The position numbers and the translations under genes were made by a program. This document shows, piece by piece, positions 1 through 7,819 of a stretch of DNA of 39,792 nt (within the stretch, counting starts at the first letter, position 1; every line of letters starts with the position of its first letter). The notes beneath the pieces were generated by a model. That model made no database searches. It saw only the letters and a program-made list of their open reading frames with translations, and was not told where the DNA came from. Location: assembly GCA_902511425.1 (NCBI GenBank), contig CABXFE010000006.1, forward strand, positions 1 through 39,792, in the 5' to 3' direction. This DNA is from an uncultured SAR86 cluster bacterium (GTDB lineage: Bacteria > Pseudomonadota > Gammaproteobacteria > Magnimaribacterales > D2472).

Positions 1-822
1 GAAGTTAGAGTTAACTCTGGCAGAATCAAACCCACGTACAAGTTATCACTAGACGATGAAATAAGAATCCCTCCGTATTTAATAAATTTTAAAGAAAATA
101 TGGATGATATTAAAATTCCATCCTCCAGGCTTATAGAGTTTGAATCATCTATTATTGATCAAAATGATGATTTTGTTTTAGTAAATAAAGAGCCTGGTTT
201 AAGTGTACATTCGGGAACCAATAATCAATTTGGTCTTGTTGATATTGCTAGAGCTAAATTTCCATCATTAGAAATTGATTTATGCCACCGTATTGATAAA
301 TCAACCTCAGGCTGCGTTTTATTGTCTAAAAATAAATTATTTTTAAGACATTTTCATAAACAACTCATAAATAATAACGTAACAAAAAAGTATGAAGCCA
401 TTTTAATAGGAGTCATGAAGAAGAACATAAGGGTAGAATCTAATCTTGATTCTTCAACAAAAGAACATCTTCATAAGGTGCAGGAGTCAGTAGCAGGCAA
501 GAAGGCAATCTCAGCATTTAAAATTTTAAAAAAATATAAATCATTTACCTATGTTGAAATTATTATAAGCACAGGAAGGATGCATCAAATAAGGGTTCAG
601 AGCTCCAACCTCAATCATCCAATTGTTAATGATAAAAAGTACGGATTATTTGATGAAAACAAAAAAATAGTCAAACAGGCCGGGATCAGTCGTCTTGCTT
701 TGCATGCTGCATCAATTTCTTTTATTGATTTAAATGGAATTGAAGTTTGTTATCAAGCAATGAAAAATAATGAATTTGATATACTGTTATCTAAGCTTGA
801 TAATATTACTATTAAATCTTAA
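1..822 (+). CDS. rluC: 23S rRNA pseudouridine synthase RluC (5' partial)
   Basis: Isomerises specific uridines of 23S rRNA to pseudouridine; acts on the ribosome precursor in the cytoplasm. The frame is open from the first base, and the residues before the first internal ATG at 100 (VRVNSGRIKPTYKL, then DEIRIPP) are the end of an S4 RNA-binding domain, so the gene begins upstream of the window and the ATG at 100 is not its start. The catalytic domain follows with the RluA-family signature HRIDKSTSG; the catalytic Asp codon is 295-297. The later GRMHQIRVQ is also typical of the family. RluC is preferred over RluA/RluD because rpmF follows directly, an arrangement known in gammaproteobacteria. 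yceF and yceD, often found between them, are absent. Identity is firm; the exact paralogue is inferred from context. Confidence 0.9.
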   Translation, partial: EVRVNSGRIKPTYKLSLDDEIRIPPYLINFKENMDDIKIPSSRLIEFESSIIDQNDDFVLVNKEPGLSVHSGTNNQFGLVDIARAKFPSLEIDLCHRIDKSTSGCVLLSKNKLFLRHFHKQLINNNVTKKYEAILIGVMKKNIRVESNLDSSTKEHLHKVQESVAGKKAISAFKILKKYKSFTYVEIIISTGRMHQIRVQSSNLNHPIVNDKKYGLFDENKKIVKQAGISRLALHAASISFIDLNGIEVCYQAMKNNEFDILLSKLDNITIKS

Positions 823-857
823 TTTAATCTGATAGTATGCATTTTTTTTAAAATATT

Positions 858-1070
858 ATGGCAGTACAAAAAAGTAAAAAAACTAGATCAAAACGTGGAA
901 TGATTCGATCCCATGATCATTTATCCGACCTAACTTTATCGACCGATCCTGTATCTGGTGAAAGACATCTGCGCCATCAAATGACAGCAGATGGATTTTA
1001 TAAGGGACGTTTGATTAAAGATCTAAGAAAACCAATCAAAGAAGTAGAGGACAACGAAACTCAAGACTAA
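858..1070 (+). CDS. rpmF: 50S ribosomal protein L32
   Basis: Structural protein of the large ribosomal subunit. The N-terminus [15 protein letters not shown] followed by RSHDHL is the diagnostic L32 opening. At 70 residues it is longer than the usual 55-60; the extra length is a C-terminal tail with an acidic end (EVEDNETQD). No Shine-Dalgarno sequence is visible before the ATG, only an AT-rich run. It lies 35 bp after rluC and 2 bp before fabD, so translation of fabD may be coupled to it. The familiar rpmF-plsX-fabH-fabD order is shortened here: plsX and fabH are not present. Confidence 0.95.
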   Translation: MAVQKSKKTRSKRGMIRSHDHLSDLTLSTDPVSGERHLRHQMTADGFYKGRLIKDLRKPIKEVEDNETQD

Positions 1071-1072
1071 CC

Positions 1073-2011
1073 ATGTCTTTTTCTGCTTTCTTAGCATTTC
1101 CCGGTCAAGGTTCACAACATTTGTCTATGCTGTCGATGGGCGGTATTTTAGATATAGCTACATCAAGTGAATATTCAGAAGTTCTCGATTGCTGTAATGA
1201 GTTAATTTCTCATGACTCAATTAAGCTGATCGAAGAAGGTCCAGAAAATTTACTTCACGAAACTTCAATTACTCAGCCACTGTTAGTTCTTTGTTCTTAT
1301 TTGCATTATCAAAAATTAATTAATGCTGTTGATATCAATCCACTATATTTTGCTGGACATTCTTTGGGAGAGTATTCAGCGTTGGTGGCTGCTAATTCAA
1401 TATCAATTGTCAACGCATTAAAATTAGTTAGAAGAAGAGGTGAGCTCATGGAGTTGGCTCCAAGCGGTTCTATGTCTGCGATCATGGGGTTAGATCAAGA
1501 CATAATTGCAGAAATATGTTCTTCTTCTTCAAAAGATGAATGCTCACATGTTCAATGCGCTAATTTAAATTCCCCCAATCAAACAGTTATTTCAGGGCAT
1601 GACGATGCGGTAGAGCGAGCTCAAGATCTTTGTATTGCAAAGGGTGCAAAACGATCAATAAAACTGAAAGTAAGCATCGCTTCTCACAGCAGCTTAATGC
1701 TAGATGCAGCTGATAAGTTTAAGCAAAGCCTGAACGATGTTGAATTTAATATGCCCAACACAAAAATTATCCATAATGTAACTGTCAATTCTGTGTCATC
1801 TCCGTTGGATATTCCACCTCTGTTGATCTCGCAGCTACATTCTCCAGTGAGATGGGTTGAAACATGTGAGCTTATATCAACATTGGATTTACCAATAATA
1901 GAGTGTGGCCCTGGAAAAGTTTTGTCAGGTTTATTCAAAGCTAATAAGCTAGATGGATATTATTCTGTTTCCGAAGAAGATTTCTATGAGAAGATGAATC
2001 ATTATGGATAA
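1073..2011 (+). CDS. fabD: Malonyl-CoA:ACP transacylase
   Basis: Transfers malonyl from CoA to acyl carrier protein, supplying the extender unit of type II fatty-acid synthesis. Visible motifs: GQGSQ at residues 11-15 (oxyanion/CoA region), the nucleophile elbow GHSLGE with Ser97, Arg122 in RRRGELM, and catalytic His205 in SIASHSS. Its 312 residues match the family. It starts 2 bp after rpmF and overlaps fabG by 8 bp, so rpmF-fabD-fabG look like one translationally coupled unit. Confidence 0.97.
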   Translation: MSFSAFLAFPGQGSQHLSMLSMGGILDIATSSEYSEVLDCCNELISHDSIKLIEEGPENLLHETSITQPLLVLCSYLHYQKLINAVDINPLYFAGHSLGEYSALVAANSISIVNALKLVRRRGELMELAPSGSMSAIMGLDQDIIAEICSSSSKDECSHVQCANLNSPNQTVISGHDDAVERAQDLCIAKGAKRSIKLKVSIASHSSLMLDAADKFKQSLNDVEFNMPNTKIIHNVTVNSVSSPLDIPPLLISQLHSPVRWVETCELISTLDLPIIECGPGKVLSGLFKANKLDGYYSVSEEDFYEKMNHYG

Positions 2012-2726
2012 AAAAATAGTTTTTATTACCGGCGTTTCTAGGGGTATTGGACTGGAAATAGCAAAATGTTTTTCAAATAATGGTTATTTTGTTTTAGGGA
2101 CATCCAGATCAGACTTTGACCTTGCCAAAGTCTTGAGTTCTGATGAATGCCTACATCTCCAATTGGACGTAACTGATAGAAATCAAGTTTCAGCATGCTT
2201 AGATCAATTGAAAGAAATTGATAAAGTTCCAAATGTTTTAATTAATAATGCAGGTATAACCAAAGATCAGCTTTTCCTTAGAATGAAAAATGAAGATTGG
2301 GATGAGGTTATAGATACAAATCTTACAAGTGTTTTTAATATGTCAAAATTATTCATTAAATCAATGGTTAAAGAGCGGCATGGTTCAATTATTAATATAT
2401 CTAGTGTCGCCGGACTCATGGGAAATGCTGGGCAGGTTAATTATTCAGCGAGCAAAGCAGGTCTTGGAGGATTTACTCGAGCCTTAGCAAAAGAGGTTGC
2501 TGCACGAAATATCACAGTTAATTGTATTGCTCCAGGATTCATTGAGACAGATATGACAGATCATTTTCAAGATAAAGATTTAGAAAATATTTTAAATCAA
2601 ATTCCAGCAAATAAAATGGGTAATCCGCAGCATATTGCTGATTTAGCGTTATTTTTAGCTTCACCTAAAGGGAATTATATAACTGGCCAAACCATCTCTG
2701 TTGATGGTGGTTTATTTATGAGTTGA
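2004..2726 (+). CDS. fabG: 3-oxoacyl-ACP reductase
   Basis: NADPH-dependent reduction of 3-oxoacyl-ACP in fatty-acid elongation. A classical SDR of 240 residues with the dinucleotide motif TGVSRGIG (9-16), NNAG (81-84) and the Ser134-Tyr147-Lys151 triad in NISSVAG and YSASK. The 8-bp overlap with fabD and the following acpP-fabF identify it as the fatty-acid-synthesis FabG rather than a general SDR. The C-terminus with TGQTISVDGG is typical of FabG. Confidence 0.97.
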   Translation: MDKKIVFITGVSRGIGLEIAKCFSNNGYFVLGTSRSDFDLAKVLSSDECLHLQLDVTDRNQVSACLDQLKEIDKVPNVLINNAGITKDQLFLRMKNEDWDEVIDTNLTSVFNMSKLFIKSMVKERHGSIINISSVAGLMGNAGQVNYSASKAGLGGFTRALAKEVAARNITVNCIAPGFIETDMTDHFQDKDLENILNQIPANKMGNPQHIADLALFLASPKGNYITGQTISVDGGLFMS

Positions 2727-2734
2727 GTATTTTA

Positions 2735-2762
2735 TTTGTTTTTGGTTGAAATGTTGTAGAAT
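2735..2762 (+). promoter_or_regulatory. Possible acpP promoter
   Basis: In the 62-bp gap between fabG and acpP there is a -10-like TAGAAT at 2757-2762 (5 of 6 matches to TATAAT). The only -35 candidates are weak (TTTGTT or TTGTTT, starting at 2735/2736, spacing 15-16). An extra promoter before acpP would fit the high demand for acyl carrier protein, but this is a pattern match only. Confidence 0.3.
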
Positions 2763-2776
2763 AGATTTTTTTAAAC

Positions 2777-2781
2777 GGAGG
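2777..2781 (+). promoter_or_regulatory. Strong ribosome binding site of acpP (GTG start)
   Basis: GGAGG lies 7 nt before the GTG at 2789. An ATG overlapping this region (2782-2784) is out of frame, so the Shine-Dalgarno spacing decides for the GTG. Many neighbouring genes have no clear Shine-Dalgarno sequence, so this full-strength site stands out. Confidence 0.8.
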
Positions 2782-2788
2782 ATGCCTT

Positions 2789-3019
2789 GTGAGTATCGAA
2801 GAAAGAGTAAGAAAAATTGTTTGTGAGCAACTTGGTGTTGGTGATGATGAGGTTAAAAACGACTCATCATTTGTCGATGATCTTGGTGCTGATTCACTTG
2901 ATACAGTAGAACTAGTAATGGCTCTTGAAGAGGAGTTTGAACTTGAAATTGCTGATGAAGAAGCTGAAAAAATTTCAACCGTTCAAGAAGCTGTAGACTA
3001 CATTAACTCAAACAGCTAA
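2789..3019 (+). CDS. acpP: Acyl carrier protein
   Basis: Carries growing acyl chains on a 4'-phosphopantetheine arm. The 76-residue acidic protein has the canonical attachment site GADSLDTVE with Ser36, followed by the helix II sequence VMALEEEFE. Translation starts at GTG. It sits between fabG and fabF as in most gammaproteobacteria, 11 bp before fabF. No unusual residues are seen. Confidence 0.98.
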   Translation: MSIEERVRKIVCEQLGVGDDEVKNDSSFVDDLGADSLDTVELVMALEEEFELEIADEEAEKISTVQEAVDYINSNS

Positions 3020-3030
3020 AGATCCCTTAA

Positions 3031-4263
3031 ATGAAGCAACTACACAGAAGAGTTGTAGTTACAGGTTTAGGTATTCTCTCACCAATAGGCAATACTGTTG
3101 ATGATGCATGGTACTCATGCATTGAAGGAAAGTCTGGTATTACCAATATAGACATAGGACTAAATGACAACCCTATAAAAATTGGTGGCCGATTAAAAAA
3201 TTTCAGCCCAGAGGATTTTCTTAATTCAAAGGAAATAAGACGGATCGACCCATTTATTCAATACGGAATAATTGCTGCGAATCAATCTATAAAACATTCC
3301 GGCATTCTAGAATCCAATGCAGACTTAACCAGAGTTGGTGTTAACTTTGGAGCCGGCATTGGTGGAATAGATACAATAGAAAAAAATAAAATTTTATTAG
3401 AGGAAAGAGGCTATAAGAAAGTCTCACCATTTTTCGTTCCGGGTTCTATTGTTAATATGATATCTGGTCTTGTTTCTATCAAGCATGGTTTTATGGGACC
3501 AAATACATCGGTTGTTACTGCTTGCTCAACTGGTAATCATTGTATTGGCACAGCTGCAAGATCTATTGCCTGTGGTGAAGCAGAGGTAATGATAGCTGGT
3601 GGGGCAGAAATGGCTTCCACGCCTCTTTCTATTGCTGGATTTATTGCTGCAAGAGCACTTTCTATGAGTTCAGATCCAGTTACTGCTAGTAGGCCGTGGG
3701 ATAGGGACAGAGATGGTTTTGTTTTATCTGACGGAGCTGGGTCTATTGTTCTTGAAGATTTTGATCATGCTAAAGCTCGTGGAGCAAACATTTATGCTGA
3801 AATTATTGGTTTTGGAACTAGCTCAGATGCTCATCATATGACAGCGCCTCCTGATGACGGAAGGGGGGCTGCTTTAGCAATGTCAAATGCAATTGCTGAT
3901 GCTGAAATTAATTCTTCTGATATTGACTATATCAACGCACATGGGACATCTACACCCCTTGGAGATGTAGCTGAAACTATTGCTCTAAAAAGTGTATTTG
4001 GAGAGAATGTTCCACAAATTAGCTCAACAAAATCTATGACTGGCCATACGCTAGGTGCAGCCGGAGCGATTGAATCAATATTTTGTATAAAAGTTATCAA
4101 TGAAGGAATTATTCCTCCTACCATTAATTTAGAAAACCCAGATCCTCTTTGTGATTTAAATTACACTCCCTTAACCTCAATCAATAAAGAGGTAAACATT
4201 GCTATGAATAACTCTTTTGGATTTGGAGGAACAAACTCTACACTTGTCTTCAAAAAAATCTAA
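3031..4263 (+). CDS. fabF: Beta-ketoacyl-ACP synthase II
   Basis: Condenses malonyl-ACP with acyl-ACP in chain elongation. The Cys-His-His triad is visible: Cys165 in TACSTGNH, His304 in NAHGTSTPLGD and His339 in MTGHTLGAAGA, with Lys335 just before. The length of 410 residues and the C-terminal NNSFGFGGTN are typical of FabF. Because fabH is missing from the cluster, a FabF-like enzyme could in principle contribute to initiation by malonyl-ACP decarboxylation; that is inference. Its last codons overlap the probable start of mltG. Confidence 0.97.
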   Translation: MKQLHRRVVVTGLGILSPIGNTVDDAWYSCIEGKSGITNIDIGLNDNPIKIGGRLKNFSPEDFLNSKEIRRIDPFIQYGIIAANQSIKHSGILESNADLTRVGVNFGAGIGGIDTIEKNKILLEERGYKKVSPFFVPGSIVNMISGLVSIKHGFMGPNTSVVTACSTGNHCIGTAARSIACGEAEVMIAGGAEMASTPLSIAGFIAARALSMSSDPVTASRPWDRDRDGFVLSDGAGSIVLEDFDHAKARGANIYAEIIGFGTSSDAHHMTAPPDDGRGAALAMSNAIADAEINSSDIDYINAHGTSTPLGDVAETIALKSVFGENVPQISSTKSMTGHTLGAAGAIESIFCIKVINEGIIPPTINLENPDPLCDLNYTPLTSINKEVNIAMNNSFGFGGTNSTLVFKKI

Positions 4264-5209
4264 ATTTTCTATTTTTATCATTTTTCTATTAATAACTTTG
4301 ATAGTTTTAATAGGATCATCTGAATCTTTTACTTACTCTAAGGTCAAAAATAATACAAAATTTTACAAAGTAGCTGAGGGATCTTCTCTTTACTCGGTTA
4401 TTGAAGATTTGGCCTTGGAGCCGATGCCAAAATTACTCTTAAAGATTTATTTAAAAATTAATAGCATCAACCTTGCTCAAGCAGGCCTTTATCATTTGCA
4501 GAACAAATCCTGGAGAGAATTTCTTTCTTCTGTATCAAAGGGTGATGTTGCTATATTTAAATTACAAATTCCTGCTGGCAAAAACCTATTTGAGTTAGAG
4601 GATATTTTTTTAGAATTAAATTTAACTTACGATTGTATAAATTTTGAATGTTTAGATAAGCGTTTTAGATTTATTGAGGGCACATTAAATCCTGATACTT
4701 ATTTCTATAAAGATTCAGCATCATTAGCTAAAATATTAAAGGTTTCTCAGGATCAGTTTTTTAATTTGTCTACAAGTATTTGGTCTAATAGAAATATTGA
4801 TTTGCCATTGAAAAGTTTATCTGAGGCAATAATTCTTGCATCAATAGTCGAGAAAGAAGCAGGAAATGATGAGGAGAAAGCAATAATTGCAGGAGTATTT
4901 TTGCACAGACTATCTATTGGCATGAGACTTCAGGCTGATCCAACAATTATTTACGGTTTAATGCCTGATTTTAATGGCGATATTACCAAGGCAAATTTAA
5001 TAGATAAGAATAATTTATATAACACATATCAAATTCAAGGTCTGCCTCCAACTCCAATATCTACTATTAGCAAATCATCTTTGGAAGCAGTAATATTAGG
5101 TATGCCAAACGACTATCTATATTTTGTAGCTAAAGGTGACGGAACTCATAAGTTTTCAAAAACTTATAAAGAACATCTTGATGCAGTCAAAAAATATCAG
5201 CTTAATTAA
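4244..5209 (+). CDS. mltG: Endolytic murein transglycosylase MltG
   Basis: Inner-membrane lytic transglycosylase (YceG family) that cuts nascent glycan strands and is thought to terminate them. The start is uncertain. The frame runs into fabF, and I chose TTG at 4244 because it gives MSSKKSKFS followed by one transmembrane helix (about residues 8-27), the usual N-in, C-out arrangement. A GGAGG lies at 4225-4229, rather far upstream; TTG at 4217 is the alternative, and no ATG fits. The catalytic-domain signature ASIVEKEAG (catalytic Glu in EKE), then RLSIGMRLQADPTIIYG and YNTYQIQGLPPTPI, is clear. pabC, which usually lies between fabF and mltG, is missing. tmk follows 3 bp downstream. Confidence 0.9.
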   Translation: MSSKKSKFSIFIIFLLITLIVLIGSSESFTYSKVKNNTKFYKVAEGSSLYSVIEDLALEPMPKLLLKIYLKINSINLAQAGLYHLQNKSWREFLSSVSKGDVAIFKLQIPAGKNLFELEDIFLELNLTYDCINFECLDKRFRFIEGTLNPDTYFYKDSASLAKILKVSQDQFFNLSTSIWSNRNIDLPLKSLSEAIILASIVEKEAGNDEEKAIIAGVFLHRLSIGMRLQADPTIIYGLMPDFNGDITKANLIDKNNLYNTYQIQGLPPTPISTISKSSLEAVILGMPNDYLYFVAKGDGTHKFSKTYKEHLDAVKKYQLN

Positions 5210-5212
5210 TCA

Positions 5213-5806
5213 ATGAAATTAATTACATTTGAAGGTATAGAAGGGGTTGGTAAGTCCACTCAAATTAATTTTGTTTTAGAGTGGCTTAAATCAAAAGACT
5301 ACTCGGTAAAACTTCTTAGAGAACCAGGTTCAACAGATTTTGGGGAGAAGGTTAGAGAATTACTTTTATCAAAAGAATCCGATATCTCAGCCCATACCGA
5401 GCTGCTCCTGATGTTTGCGGCAAGGTCAGAGATGATCACTCAACATTTTACCAATGCTGGTGAGGATTTTATTCTATGTGATAGGTATTACCACGCATCT
5501 ATAGCATATCAAGGATATGGAAGAGGGCTCTCTCTTGAATTGATCAAGAATTTAATTGAAGGTATCAATTGCAGGACTCCTGATTTAACAATTATTTATG
5601 ACTTGGATGTAAAAGCTGGTTTTAAAAGAAAAGCGAATGATGTAATTGATAGAATTGAGTCATCAGGAATTGATTTTTTTGAAGAGGTAAGAAAGGGTTA
5701 TCAACAATTATCCATAGAAAAAAAAGAAGTTGAAATAATAGATGCCTCTCAGTCAATTGAAATAATCTCTCAACAAACCAAAGATTTAATAAGTCAATTA
5801 TTTTAA
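5213..5806 (+). CDS. tmk: Thymidylate kinase
   Basis: Phosphorylates dTMP to dTDP in dTTP synthesis. The P-loop EGIEGVGKST is at residues 7-16, the DR motif is in CDRYYHASIAYQGYGRG, and a LID-like segment follows. Its 197 residues are slightly short of the 205-215 common in the family, but no motif is missing. It lies between mltG and holB, a standard order; holB begins 1 bp after its stop. Confidence 0.95.
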   Translation: MKLITFEGIEGVGKSTQINFVLEWLKSKDYSVKLLREPGSTDFGEKVRELLLSKESDISAHTELLLMFAARSEMITQHFTNAGEDFILCDRYYHASIAYQGYGRGLSLELIKNLIEGINCRTPDLTIIYDLDVKAGFKRKANDVIDRIESSGIDFFEEVRKGYQQLSIEKKEVEIIDASQSIEIISQQTKDLISQLF

Positions 5807-5807
5807 G

Positions 5808-6800
5808 ATGACCATTGAAAGATATCCCTGGTTGAATGATGCTCTAAATGCTCATGAAAATATTTCATTTCCATCCTCGCTAATTATTGAAGGTGAATTA
5901 GGATTAGCTAAAAGAAAACTTGCAAATTATTTTGCACAGAAATTATTATGTTCTGAAGCTCTTTCTCCCTGTGGAGAGTGTAATTCTTGCAACTATTTTT
6001 TAGCTGGATCTCATCCAGATTTCTGCTTCCTTGATCATGATTCTTGTTCAAGTGTTTTGCATTCATACTCTAAAGCTAAAAAAGATGATTTAACTTCAAA
6101 AAAAATTGAAGGCATTCGTGCGCTTAATGAATTCATGGGGATGACTAATTCTGTTTCTGTGCAAAGGGTTGCTGTTATTTTTGAAGCGCATTTAATGAAC
6201 ATAAATTCACAAAATGCACTTTTAAAAACATTAGAAGAATTACCTACTAATAAATACATTTTTATAATTTCTAACCAGCGTAAATATTTTCTACCCACTA
6301 TTTATAGTCGATCAAATTTAATTTCTATTAACAATCCAGATCAGATTACCCTTAATCAATGGATTTTAGACCAAGGTTATATTGATTTCTCTGTATTAAA
6401 TTTTGCTCCAGACTCAACTCCATTAGAAATTGAGAGATTAATTAATAATGAGATGGCAGATCAATACGCTGATATTACTCAAAAGCTTAACTCTTATTGC
6501 CTTGGGTCTATTACAACCCCTGACTTAATAAAGTTTTATAAAGATACCAATATTTCATTTGAAGATAAAATAAATTCTATTATCCTTTTTTTAAAAACAT
6601 GCATTGGAATAAATCAAGATTTTTATAAATCTCATCCCTACATAACGGCTATTCAAAACTTTCAAATAGATTCTATGAATGCATCAGATTTGATTGAGGA
6701 ATTGGTGGAATATCAATATCAACTTAATAAAGTCCCTTCATTAAATGAGCAAATTGGACTTAATCATTTTTTTTATAAAATGAAAGGTTTATTTAATTAA
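5808..6800 (+). CDS. holB: DNA polymerase III delta' subunit
   Basis: Clamp-loader subunit of the replicative polymerase. An AAA+ fold with the four zinc-binding cysteines Cys48, Cys55, Cys58 and Cys61 (CGECNSC region) typical of delta' and gamma/tau. The P-loop is degenerate (GELGLAKRK, residues 29-37, lacking the usual GKT/S), as in other delta' subunits that do not hydrolyse ATP. The SRC motif is represented by YSRSN. Downstream it meets the convergent SDR gene: the two stop codons share the bases TTAA, a 4-bp overlap, leaving no room for a terminator. Confidence 0.92.
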   Translation: MTIERYPWLNDALNAHENISFPSSLIIEGELGLAKRKLANYFAQKLLCSEALSPCGECNSCNYFLAGSHPDFCFLDHDSCSSVLHSYSKAKKDDLTSKKIEGIRALNEFMGMTNSVSVQRVAVIFEAHLMNINSQNALLKTLEELPTNKYIFIISNQRKYFLPTIYSRSNLISINNPDQITLNQWILDQGYIDFSVLNFAPDSTPLEIERLINNEMADQYADITQKLNSYCLGSITTPDLIKFYKDTNISFEDKINSIILFLKTCIGINQDFYKSHPYITAIQNFQIDSMNASDLIEELVEYQYQLNKVPSLNEQIGLNHFFYKMKGLFN

Positions 6801-7561
6801 GCAGTAGCTCCACCGTCAATAATAATTGTTTGGCCGTTAATATATTTTCCCGCGTCTGATGCTAGCATTATTGCCGCTCCAGCAACCTCATCAGGCTCTC
6901 CAATCCTTCGCATTGGGTGTGTGCTTGTATATTGATCATGTATGGATGGGTTTTCCCATAATCCCTTTGCAAAATCAGTTCTAATTAAACCAGGAGCTAT
7001 GCTGTTTGCTCTAATGTTGTGGTGACCATACCCAACTGCAATATTTTTCACCATTTGGATATCAGCCGCTTTGCTTAAATTATATGTACCTATGAGGTTA
7101 TTTCCTTTGGTCCCACCAACACTTGAGATAATTATTATTACACCATCTTTTCGTTCAATCATTTGAGGAGTCACCAAGTTAGTTAAAATATGATTTGCTT
7201 TAATGTTGTTATTCATGACTTTATCAAAAGCATCTGAAGGAATGTCAGCCATAGAGCCCATAAAAGGATTTGTTGCTGCGTTACAAACTAATACATCAAT
7301 CTTACCTAATAGCTTATTAGTTTCTTCCACCAGATTTACAAGCTCTGACTCATGAGCAATATTTCCTGCAATAGGAAAAGCTAGTTCAGAGCCAACTTTA
7401 TCATTTATTTCTTTTGCCGTTTCTTTGCACGCATCAATTTTTCTGCTGGAAATAATTACTTGAGCCCCATGAGACGCAGCATGAAATGCAATGGCTTTCC
7501 CAATACCTTTAGAAGAACCCGTTATTAAAAATGATTTATTTTTTAAATTAAATAATGACAT
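6797..7561 (-). CDS. SDR family oxidoreductase
   Basis: NAD(P)-dependent short-chain dehydrogenase with unknown substrate. It has the cofactor motif TGSSKGIG (14-21), NAAT at 94-97 in place of NNAG, and the catalytic Ser147-Tyr160-Lys164 (ISSVGG, YNLSK). The C-terminus with NGQTIIIDGG is typical of classical SDRs of about 250 residues. It overlaps holB tail to tail by 4 bp and diverges from the glutaredoxin gene with only 18 bp between start codons. The context (redox gene, transporter) does not fix a substrate; relatives include gluconate/2-deoxygluconate-type and 3-oxoacyl reductases. Confidence 0.85.
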   Translation of the reverse strand: MSLFNLKNKSFLITGSSKGIGKAIAFHAASHGAQVIISSRKIDACKETAKEINDKVGSELAFPIAGNIAHESELVNLVEETNKLLGKIDVLVCNAATNPFMGSMADIPSDAFDKVMNNNIKANHILTNLVTPQMIERKDGVIIIISSVGGTKGNNLIGTYNLSKAADIQMVKNIAVGYGHHNIRANSIAPGLIRTDFAKGLWENPSIHDQYTSTHPMRRIGEPDEVAGAAIMLASDAGKYINGQTIIIDGGATA

Positions 7562-7567
7562 TTGGCT

Positions 7568-7573
7568 TATAAT
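7568..7573 (+). promoter_or_regulatory. -10 box implying a leaderless glutaredoxin mRNA
   Basis: A perfect TATAAT lies in the 18-bp divergent gap, ending 6 nt before the ATG at 7580. Transcription would start at or within a base of the A of that ATG. No Shine-Dalgarno sequence precedes it. No convincing -35 lies at the right distance (the position falls inside the SDR coding sequence), so this remains tentative. Confidence 0.4.
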
Positions 7574-7579
7574 CCTTAA

Positions 7580-7807
7580 ATGTTTAAAAATGTAGAAATA
7601 TATTCTAAATCAAATTGTATCTTTTGTGATAAAGCGAAGCATTACTTCACACAAAACGATATTTCATATATTGAACACAATGCTGAGGTTCCTGAGGTTT
7701 TTGAAACGCTCATGACAAGGAATCCCAATGCTAGAACAATGCCTCAAATTTTTATTGATAACGAATTAGTAGGTGGTTACACAGACTTAATGGAATGGGT
7801 TAAATAA
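7580..7807 (+). CDS. Glutaredoxin (GrxC-like)
   Basis: Small thiol-disulfide oxidoreductase using glutathione. Dithiol active site Cys13-Ile-Phe-Cys16, the cis-proline segment TMPQIFI, and GGYTDL for glutathione binding. Its 75 residues are a little shorter than the usual 80-85. It starts 18 bp from the divergent SDR gene and ends 12 bp before the AGCS symporter, which has its own Shine-Dalgarno-like AAGGAAAG, so the two may be co-transcribed. Confidence 0.92.
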   Translation: MFKNVEIYSKSNCIFCDKAKHYFTQNDISYIEHNAEVPEVFETLMTRNPNARTMPQIFIDNELVGGYTDLMEWVK

Positions 7808-7819
7808 TAAGGAAAGACT

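Noticed and set aside
5895-5925. Degenerate P-loop of HolB as a sign of a broken gene
   Set aside because: Delta' subunits normally lack a functional ATP site, and the zinc cysteines and remaining fold are intact.
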